37,017 nt of DNA from Nocardia brasiliensis IFM 10847 (GTDB taxonomy: Bacteria; Actinomycetota; Actinomycetes; Mycobacteriales; Mycobacteriaceae). Location of the stretch: NCBI RefSeq assembly GCF_000710915.1, contig NZ_BAUA01000019.1, positions 1-37,017 on the forward strand, in the 5' to 3' direction. Each line of letters begins with the position of its first letter. Positions within the stretch are counted from its first letter, which is position 1. Below are positions 31,362-37,017 of this stretch, piece after piece. The notes beneath the pieces were generated by a model. The model was not told where the DNA came from. It searched no databases and saw only the letters and a list, made by a program, of their open reading frames with translations. A program made the translations under genes and the position numbers.

Positions 31362-32578
31362 GCGGCGACCTTCGCCAATTCCTGAGTCAGCGAGCGGTTC
31401 TCGCCGTCGGTGAGCACGTGCACTTCGTGACTGTGGGTGTTGAACAGCAACGTGAAACCCTCTTCCTCGCGGATTCGGAACTGGTCTGGTGTCTCGCGGA
31501 TTCGGCCGGCGAGATCATCGAGTCCGATGCCCAGTGGCGTGGGCACGGGGACATCGGCGACGAAGGTCTGCGGGGTTTGTGTGGCATCCTCGCCGTTTTC
31601 GGTGGCGTTGATGTCGTCCAGGTCGGCGAGGATCAGCCCGGCGTTGGCATCAAGGCGAAATTTGCGAGCGACTTCTTCAGCTCGGGTGAACGCCGAAACC
31701 TGCTGGATTGGTTCCTCGAGGATCTGGGACAGCTTTTGGTGGCGGAGGTTGCCGATGGTTTCGGGCGTGCGCCAGGTGCGGCCCCACGCGCGGATCTGGG
31801 TACGCACCTCGCCGTCGGGGCGCACGATGCGGTGCCAGCCCTTCCAGTTCTCGGTGAACTGGTGGATGCCCATGGTGCGAGTTGCTAGTGGGTGCACAAG
31901 TTCGTCGTTGAACAGCACCGCGATCTCGGGGACCTCGGTGGCGATCTGCTCGACCATCCGATGCACGTCGGCGAACTGCTGGGCGTCCAGGCCGCGATAG
32001 TCGGTGATCGCGTGCCCGGCGGTGCATACCGGTGTCAGGTGGTGGGCGCGCACGCCCAGCTCAGCCAGCTGGTATGTCAGTTCCGGCCAGCGCGTGTGGT
32101 TGGTCGCGTCGACGACGGAGATGACCGCGATGTTTTCGTGCACATTGCGCAGTTCGCGGATACCTCGCAGTGTCCGTTCGTAGCTTCCTTGCCCGCGGTT
32201 ACGGTCGTGCCGCTCACCGAGCCCGTCGAGACTGACACAGATCCGTGACAGGTTCGCCGACTCCACAGTGCGAAGCAGTTTCGGTGGTGTCGCCAAGGCA
32301 TTGGTGATCAGCAGCAGACTCGAAAATTTCAGGCGCGGTGATTGTTCGAGCATCGGTATCAGGCCGGGCCACATCGTGGGCTCTCCACCGGTGATGGTGA
32401 TCTCGAAGATTCGATGCCGATCGGCGGCCTCGAGGATGTCGGGGACGAGGGCTGGATCGATTTCGGGTCCGCGGTAGTCGGGGCCGGATGAGGAGTGGCA
32501 GTACCAGCAACTCAGCTGGCAACGCCTCGTGGTGTCGAGGTTGAGCCGAACTGGCGCGGACGGGTGGGTGAGGTCCAT
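31358..32578 (-). CDS. Radical SAM protein with PqqD-like C-terminal domain
   Basis: A 406-residue enzyme. The 4Fe-4S cluster motif is CxxxCxxC at C20, C24 and C27 (CQLSCWYCHSS), with GGEP at 64-67 and the strand SRICVSLDGLGERHDRNRG further on. A segment VRPDGEVRTQIRAWGRTW and then TPETIGNLRHQKLSQILEE has the outline of a SPASM domain but without its cysteines, so auxiliary clusters are probably absent. The last 50 residues (FRIREEEGFTLLFNTHSHEV, then HVLTDGE) resemble PqqD-type peptide-recognition domains. This suggests peptide modification, although the sugar-enzyme neighbours suggest small-molecule chemistry. AGGAG precedes the ATG at 32578. The gene overlaps the end of the RmlA-like gene by 67 bases. 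Confidence 0.82.
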   Translation of the reverse strand: MDLTHPSAPVRLNLDTTRRCQLSCWYCHSSSGPDYRGPEIDPALVPDILEAADRHRIFEITITGGEPTMWPGLIPMLEQSPRLKFSSLLLITNALATPPKLLRTVESANLSRICVSLDGLGERHDRNRGQGSYERTLRGIRELRNVHENIAVISVVDATNHTRWPELTYQLAELGVRAHHLTPVCTAGHAITDYRGLDAQQFADVHRMVEQIATEVPEIAVLFNDELVHPLATRTMGIHQFTENWKGWHRIVRPDGEVRTQIRAWGRTWRTPETIGNLRHQKLSQILEEPIQQVSAFTRAEEVARKFRLDANAGLILADLDDINATENGEDATQTPQTFVADVPVPTPLGIGLDDLAGRIRETPDQFRIREEEGFTLLFNTHSHEVHVLTDGENRSLTQELAKVAA

Positions 32579-33348
32579 GACGGGGGCTCCTGAATTTCGG
32601 ACGTCGGGTGGTTGAAACCTCGCCGGAGGGCGAACAGTTCGGCCTCGCGGAGAAACGCGGGAGAGACGGCGGCGTCGAACCAGCGCCCGGTCAGCCGGTC
32701 GAAGCGCAACTCACCTGCGCGCATGAAGCCGCGCACGGCGTCCATCGCTTCGCGTTCGCCGCGTGCGTTCGGATCGACGTGCTGGACCGACCGGAACAGG
32801 GCATCGGTCTCGAACAACATCAATCCGGCGCAGACGATATTTGTCGTGGCGTGTACGGGTTTGTCGGTGATTGCCCTGACGCGGCCGTCGTCGATGGCGA
32901 CAGTGCTGAAGTGCTGTGGGGTGGCTGATTCGGCGACAGTGATCATGGCCGGAGCAGGATCTGCGACAAAGCGTTGCACCGTTTCGGCCGGCGTGAACTC
33001 GAACAGGTTGTCGCCCCACAACGTGGCGACGTAGGGAAGCTGGACGGAGTCAGCGCAGCGCTGCAACGCATCAGCGGTCCCCAGAGGATGAGGCTGAACC
33101 ACGTAGTCGATCGAGACTTCCGGTGCGACGCGATCGAAGAGTCGGCGGAAATGTTCGATGTCGCCAGGCCCGGCGACCGCGCTGAGCCTCTCGATACCAC
33201 AGCACATCAGCAATTCCAGGCCGTAGTCGGCCAGCGGGCGGCCACCGACCGGGATCAGATGCTTGTTACCGACAACAGCCGGACGCATCCGGCTCCCGCT
33301 GCCACCGAGCAGCAAGATCCCGTGTAACAGAGGCTGTTTCAGCACCAT
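32512..33348 (-). CDS. RmlA-like sugar-phosphate nucleotidyltransferase
   Basis: A 278-residue nucleotidyltransferase expected to activate a sugar-1-phosphate to an NDP-sugar. The N-terminal signature LLLGGSGSRMRP (12-23) and NKHLIPVGGRPLADY (28-42) match the glucose-1-phosphate thymidylyltransferase family. VVQPHPLGTADALQRCAD binds the sugar phosphate, and LWGDNLFE carries the metal-binding Asp. An AGGAGGAG site precedes the ATG at 33348, making this the first gene of the minus-strand operon. The last 30 residues (PPSWTSPTRPRQFGSTSTPR) overlap the radical SAM start and look unstructured, so the protein may have extended over an older stop. Confidence 0.83.
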   Translation of the reverse strand: MVLKQPLLHGILLLGGSGSRMRPAVVGNKHLIPVGGRPLADYGLELLMCCGIERLSAVAGPGDIEHFRRLFDRVAPEVSIDYVVQPHPLGTADALQRCADSVQLPYVATLWGDNLFEFTPAETVQRFVADPAPAMITVAESATPQHFSTVAIDDGRVRAITDKPVHATTNIVCAGLMLFETDALFRSVQHVDPNARGEREAMDAVRGFMRAGELRFDRLTGRWFDAAVSPAFLREAELFALRRGFNHPTSEIQEPPSWTSPTRPRQFGSTSTPRGVAS

Positions 33349-33677
33349 CTTCTTATCTCCTCCTCGAGCACAGGCACCATCTGGGGCGCACGTGTGAGTG
33401 CGCGGCGTTCGAGCGCGGAGCCCGAACCGACCCTCGGGAACCCAGCGACCACCTGGCGAGTTGCAGGCGCGGCAACGACACGCCCCATCCGCGCCGCGAC
33501 TTCGTGCCGTTGCCGTCGAGTGCTGGTGTGGCACTTGCGATTAATGTGGCATTGCGTCGTTGCGGTCCTTCAACGGTCGCAGTCGCCAGGCTGTTGCGGA
33601 AGGGTCGTTAGTGGGTCTTGCAGGGGTACCGAGGGGGTACGCTTCTCGCACAAACTGGTACAGGGGTGAGTACCGCT
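33349..33677. promoter_or_regulatory. Divergent control region with repeated GGTAC elements
   Basis: This 329-base region separates the sugar/radical-SAM operon from the divergent regulator. Near the regulator it holds GGGGTACC (33623-33630), GGGGTAC (33634-33640) and a dyad GGTAC, eight bases, GTACC (33657-33674) that ends three bases before the regulator ATG. The clustered repeats look like operator half-sites, perhaps for the regulator itself. No gene is supported. Confidence 0.4.
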
Positions 33678-35018
33678 ATGTGTGTGCAACTTTCGTGGAC
33701 AGGACTCGAGGTGCGTGCCTTACGCGACGCACTGCGTGAAACACGTCGCGGGTTCTGCCGGATCACAGGCGTGCACTTCGACACTCTGCGCAAATGGGAG
33801 CGCCGTGGTGGCACGCTGACGCTACGAGCGGTGAACGCGGCGATCATGGACACGACGCTGGCACGGGTGAGCGACGATCAACGACAACGGTTCCATCTGC
33901 GGTGCGCTGAACTGCGACAAACCAACGACAGTGCCGCAGCACCGGCCACACCGCCTAAGCTCGACCTCGACGATCCTGATCGACACTCCACACCGTGCTA
34001 CTCCATGGAGATCTACGACGTGAACCGCCGCGAGCTGCTGAGACTGCTGAGCATCTCCAGCGCGACGCTGGTCGCACCACCGATGGATTGGGACCGAATC
34101 CTGGCAGCGACCGGCGGTTCCAGCCGCGTCGATACCGCGACAACCTCCGAGTACGCACACATCAATCACACACTGTGGGAACGCTATTCGACAGCGGTAA
34201 CCAAGGCCGAGACCTTCCCCGCCGTGCGCGAGCACCTCGACGCCGTGCTCAGCGCGCTGCGCCGACCTCATGACGAATCCGTGCGACGCTCGCTGCACGC
34301 AATCGCCAGTGAGATTCTCCAGCTCGCCGGCGAGATCCTCCTGGACAACGCTGACTTCGCGACCGCATCGCACTGCTACACCGCCGCTGCCGCATTCAGC
34401 AAAGAGGCAGGCGCGATGGACCTGTGGGCGTGCGCGATGACCCGACACGCCTACATCAGCCTCTTCGACCGCGCGTTCGCAACCGCGGTCCCGTTGCTCG
34501 AATCGGCGCGAGAACTCGCCCGCCGAGGAGACCCGAGCGTGACCACGCGGTACTGGGTCGACTCGGTACTCGCCCAAGCCTTCGCCGGCCTCGGCCAAGC
34601 GCAGGACTGCGAACGCGCCACCGACGCCGCGCGAGCCGCACTCGATATAGCTGGTACAAGCGATACCGGCTGGTTGCGGTTCGATGGATCACGCCTCGAC
34701 GAAGAGCTCGGCGCCTGCTACGTACAGCTCGGACGTCCCGACAAGGCTGAACCCCTCCTGTTGTCGGTTCTCGACCGCCCCCTCTCGACCCGACGTCGGG
34801 CAAGCGTCCTGATCGATCTCGCCGCCGCCGGTGCGCTGCGCCGCGACCCGCTCCAACTCGTCACCTACGGCAACGCCGCACTCGATATCGCACGCCGAAC
34901 CCACTCCGGGTACCTCGGGCGCCGACTCGAACTCCTACGCAGACACATCGAGCCAGTCCAACACGATCAGCACGTCCATCACCTCAGTCAACAAATCACA
35001 GCCCTCCAACTGCGCTGA
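33678..35018 (+). CDS. HTH-TPR-type transcriptional regulator
   Basis: A 446-residue protein. An N-terminal helix-turn-helix (about residues 10-55: ALRDALRETRRGFCRITGVH, then FDTLRKWERRGG) is of the XRE-like kind seen in actinobacterial pathway regulators. After a linker rich in Asp and Pro, residues about 150-440 are repeated helical pairs of the TPR kind (LDNADFATASHCYTAAAAFS, AFATAVPLLESARELARRGD, LGACYVQLGRPDKAEPLLL). Such proteins often control neighbouring biosynthetic genes after binding a peptide or small ligand. The ATG at 33678 is used; a GTG twelve bases earlier is possible. It is divergent from the RmlA-like operon. Confidence 0.8.
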   Translation: MCVQLSWTGLEVRALRDALRETRRGFCRITGVHFDTLRKWERRGGTLTLRAVNAAIMDTTLARVSDDQRQRFHLRCAELRQTNDSAAAPATPPKLDLDDPDRHSTPCYSMEIYDVNRRELLRLLSISSATLVAPPMDWDRILAATGGSSRVDTATTSEYAHINHTLWERYSTAVTKAETFPAVREHLDAVLSALRRPHDESVRRSLHAIASEILQLAGEILLDNADFATASHCYTAAAAFSKEAGAMDLWACAMTRHAYISLFDRAFATAVPLLESARELARRGDPSVTTRYWVDSVLAQAFAGLGQAQDCERATDAARAALDIAGTSDTGWLRFDGSRLDEELGACYVQLGRPDKAEPLLLSVLDRPLSTRRRASVLIDLAAAGALRRDPLQLVTYGNAALDIARRTHSGYLGRRLELLRRHIEPVQHDQHVHHLSQQITALQLR

Positions 35019-35036
35019 ATCAACCAAGGAGACACC

Positions 35037-35411
35037 GTGCACGACACCGACCGCGGACGCATCTTCCGCAGCGCCTGGATCGCTGGCGTCATCAAGCACT
35101 ACCCAGGCGAACCCAAACCCGGCTACATCGCACCCTGGGAACAGATGCCAGAGTGGGAACAAGCCAGCGCCACAGCGGTTTACACACAAGTCGCGGCATT
35201 CATCGAAGCCACCGACGGATCGACCAGCAAACTCACCCGCGAACAACGCGGACGCTTCGTAGCCCTCTGCTGGATCGGGCAAATCTACAAGCACTTTCCC
35301 GACCCGAAACCCTCCTACGTCGCAGACTGGAACCAGCTCCCAGACTGGCAGCAACAAGTCGACGCCGACATCTTCGACGCCGTCGAAACCTCATTGGCCA
35401 CCAAGAACTAG
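35037..35411 (+). CDS. Hypothetical protein made of two tandem repeats
   Basis: A 124-residue protein starting at a GTG with a perfect AAGGAG site five bases upstream, 18 bases after the regulator gene. It consists of one domain twice: RIFRSAWIAGVIKHYPGEPK and then PGYIAPWEQMPEWEQ (about residues 7-45), and RFVALCWIGQIYKHFPDPKP and then SYVADWNQLPDWQQQ (about 71-105). Trp, Tyr and the KHYP/KHFP and W..(M/L)P.W(E/Q)Q positions are conserved between repeats. The close spacing suggests it works with the regulator. No known family is certain. Confidence 0.7.
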   Translation: MHDTDRGRIFRSAWIAGVIKHYPGEPKPGYIAPWEQMPEWEQASATAVYTQVAAFIEATDGSTSKLTREQRGRFVALCWIGQIYKHFPDPKPSYVADWNQLPDWQQQVDADIFDAVETSLATKN

Positions 35412-35469
35412 CCAGGTCGCAGGATGCTTAGCTTCCCGGATTCCGCCCACTCCGGCATCGGGGGCGACG

Positions 35470-35697
35470 ATGATGGACCGTATGAATGACGCGCAATCGC
35501 GAAAGTTCGCCTCATACAGGGACATTCCCGAGGACATCGACCTGGTCAGTGATAACGGCGGCGACACGTGGGGGCGCAACGGTCAGATCGCGGACGTGGA
35601 TGGCTGGCCGGAGAACAACTACTTCGCACCGTTCACCCAAGCCTGCGCCACAACGACCGGACACGCGAGCATCGCGGTAGAGGGACAGAACCCCTGA
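35470..35697 (+). CDS. Small hypothetical protein
   Basis: A 75-residue frame starting MMDRMNDAQSRKFASYRDIP, with GGGGG about five bases upstream of the ATG at 35470. The sequence is rich in Asp, Asn and Gly (DLVSDNGGDTWGRNGQIADV) and then DGWPENNYFAPFTQACATTT, unlike the usual shadow frames. It follows the repeat protein by about 60 bases and could be the third gene of that transcript. No family is recognised. Confidence 0.45.
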   Translation: MMDRMNDAQSRKFASYRDIPEDIDLVSDNGGDTWGRNGQIADVDGWPENNYFAPFTQACATTTGHASIAVEGQNP

Positions 35698-36026
35698 TCG
35701 GCGGCCGTCGCCGGACTCGCGGATTGAGCGCGGCGTGAGTGGAGTCCACGGGGGTCGTTGCCAAGGCCTCCAAGGTTTCGCAGTACCGCTGTCGCGGCTG
35801 CCGAGGACGAGTTGCACGCGCCCGCAGCGTCCGTGTGGCTCGTGTTCTTATCGGCGTGACGAGGCCAGCGTTCATTCGGCAAGTCAGTTGGCGGGGATAG
35901 AGTGGTCGGCGAACTGAACTCAGAGCTTCGGCCACGCTGCCAAGATCGGTAGTCTGGGAATTGATATCGGTTACCGTCCGATCCACCTGGTGTCCCCGGA
36001 TTCGACCACGAAACGGATGTTGGCCC
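35698..36026. other. Stretch without a supported gene
   Basis: Minus-strand frames across 35512-36331 are open but Arg/Pro/Ser-rich shadows without start signals. No RNA gene, repeat or clear terminator was recognised. The promoter of the 36027 gene may lie at its right end. Confidence 0.35.
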
Positions 36027-36317
36027 ATGCCCCGCCTGCCTCGCATCACCCGACAGCACGCCGCAGCACTGCTACTCAGAAACCCGGACAGCACCCTGCT
36101 CGCCCTTGACGACGGGCACCTGGCAGTGCTGGACGCCGGAGAGTTCATCAACCGCGGGCGCGGGCGAATCATTCTCACCGGCAGCGAACTCCTTGACGCA
36201 GGAGCCGAACTTACCAGCACCGGCACCCGGCGCCTCTCCAATGGCAGCGGACCGATCGTGGACGCGATCCTAGAGTCCATCAACCGAGACCTCGATACCG
36301 AAAATGACGTGTCATGA
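36027..36317 (+). CDS. Small hypothetical protein
   Basis: A 96-residue protein starting MPRLPRITRQHAAALLLRNP. The ATG at 36027 begins the part that looks folded: strands STLLALDDGHLAVLDAGEF and GRGRIILTGSELLDAGAEL, then GSGPIVDAILESINRDLD. The frame extends to 35961, but that part looks non-coding. The ribosome binding site is weak (GGATG). It could be a small beta-rich protein, and the function is unknown. Confidence 0.5.
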   Translation: MPRLPRITRQHAAALLLRNPDSTLLALDDGHLAVLDAGEFINRGRGRIILTGSELLDAGAELTSTGTRRLSNGSGPIVDAILESINRDLDTENDVS

Positions 36318-36404
36318 ACACAGAAAGGCACGTGACCTGCGGAAACCAGTTCGGTGGAGATCTGACAACACCGTTATGGTCACGAAGCTGCTCAGCACCG
36401 GTTA

Positions 36405-36422
36405 GTGCCGGGATTCGAACCA
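36405..36422 (-). other. Fragment like the 3' end of a tRNA gene (possible attachment site)
   Basis: On the minus strand these bases read TGGTTCGAATCCCGGCAC, the T-loop and 3' T-stem typical of tRNA genes. The 5' side of the T-stem does not pair properly (GGTGG against CCCGG), and no anticodon arm is visible upstream, so it is not an intact tRNA. Such fragments are often left where an element integrated into a tRNA gene. Confidence 0.4.
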
Positions 36423-36495
36423 CCCAAGCCTACGAAATTCACGCCCAGGTGGCTGCCACGATTCGCGCCCATAACCCGATGGGGTGAGGAACCGG

Positions 36496-37017
36496 TCAGC
36501 CAGGCACGCGTCCAAGCGCTGGCATCGGTTCGGTCACCGTCCATTCGATCAACCGCGCCGCAGTCTGCTGGTAGTGCGCGAGCTTCTCAGCCTTTCGTCG
36601 TTCGTAGTCGACTCGACCGAATAGGCCCCACACCTCCACGTAGGTAGCGGCTTCATCGGTCAGCACGAAGTCCGGAAAGACCGCTGAGGTCACCGCATGA
36701 TCTGCCGCCGCATCAAAAGTCAGCGGTTTGACAAAGCTGCGGCCCGCGGCGGTGAGCGCATCTGCCATCTGCACCTCATACGACGAATCCCCTGGGATAT
36801 AGCCACGATTGGTCAGCATGACCGCAGCGTCGACCGCCGTGGCGAAACCTCCCTGAGATCGCTCGACATAGAACAACACGACCCGGCGGCCGCGCACTCT
36901 TTCCGCGGCGTCGGAGAAGGCGTTGCGGTAGGAGCGGCGTAATTGGGCGTCGAGGCGCTCGTCGACGTACACCTGCCGCTTCGGATTCTGCTGTGCGAGC
37001 TGGTAGCGCAGGCCATA
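36496..37017 (-). CDS. C-terminal part of a DUF1173-like protein (partial)
   Basis: The gene enters from the right edge, and 173 C-terminal residues are visible. Segments are YGLRYQLAQQNPKRQVYVDE, RGRRVVLFYVERSQGGFATA, SAVFPDFVLTDEAATYVEVW, GLFGRVDYERRKAEKLAHYQ and RLIEWT. The PDF...YVEVWG...Y..RK pattern resembles DUF1173-type proteins found on plasmids and integrative elements and has the look of a PD-(D/E)xK-related fold (D, then ExW). Assignment is from memory of the family pattern, so moderate confidence only. The stop at 36496 faces the attachment-like fragment at 36405-36422. Confidence 0.6.
   Translation of the reverse strand, partial: YGLRYQLAQQNPKRQVYVDERLDAQLRRSYRNAFSDAAERVRGRRVVLFYVERSQGGFATAVDAAVMLTNRGYIPGDSSYEVQMADALTAAGRSFVKPLTFDAAADHAVTSAVFPDFVLTDEAATYVEVWGLFGRVDYERRKAEKLAHYQQTAARLIEWTVTEPMPALGRVPG

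Noticed and set aside
36391..36490. Complete tRNA gene on the minus strand
   Set aside because: Only the T-loop and 3' T-stem look right. The 5' T-stem does not pair and no anticodon or D arm could be folded.

Overview
The window looks like accessory DNA of a mycolic-acid actinobacterium, with Nocardia, Rhodococcus or Gordonia as the best guesses. The DNA is GC-rich, coding frames are strongly biased to G/C at third positions, GTG starts are common, and genes are often coupled by ATGA or GTGA overlaps. A prim-pol-type primase, a DUF4192 protein, an integrase trio, defence genes and the tail of a DUF1173-like protein point to a plasmid, an integrative element or a chromosomal island. The sequence does not decide between these.

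Left arm (1-11010, all minus strand). A tightly packed set of mostly unrecognised small genes surrounds two tandem cassettes. Each cassette is an amidoligase (glutamine-synthetase-like fold, long N-terminal zinc-knuckle region) followed, with the same 13-base overlap, by a class II glutamine amidotransferase with a C-terminal zinc ribbon. A strong perfect hairpin lies just upstream of each amidoligase gene. Downstream of the cassettes a chain of overlapping genes leads to the prim-pol primase. Upstream lie a stand-alone ChlI-like domain and several small proteins.

Middle (11107-20381). An active tyrosine recombinase, an XRE regulator and a very large zinc-finger recombinase-like protein with degenerate catalytic residues form one plus-strand operon. 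Next is a Pycsar-type anti-phage locus: a class III nucleotidyl cyclase overlaps a PycTM-like membrane effector, and a second PycC-like cyclase converges on the effector from the other strand. Then comes an array of four paralogous small proteins sharing one module of about 40 residues. Two of them are preceded by a duplicated leader of about 164 bases that can encode a tiny four-cysteine peptide. The array ends near a 38-base almost perfect palindrome.

Right-middle (20739-28369). Small unknown genes and a full DUF4192 gene precede a less GC-rich, coupled two-gene module (a PD-(D/E)xK-like nuclease and a 476-residue unknown protein) that looks like a defence system. Beyond it are decayed fragments, including a frameshifted remnant of a second DUF4192 gene.

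Right arm (28767-37017). A compact sugar/radical-SAM locus encodes an RmlA-like nucleotidyltransferase, a radical SAM enzyme with a PqqD-like tail, an RmlB-like 4,6-dehydratase, a methyltransferase and a convergent family 2 glycosyltransferase. Divergent from it is an HTH-TPR regulator followed by a protein built of two repeats. The window closes with small unknown genes, a fragment resembling the 3' end of a tRNA gene (possible attachment site) and the C-terminus of a DUF1173-like protein.

The best candidates for undescribed biology are the twin amidoligase/amidotransferase cassettes, the two-cyclase Pycsar arrangement, the paralogue array with its duplicated leader, the nuclease pair, and the radical-SAM/deoxysugar locus.
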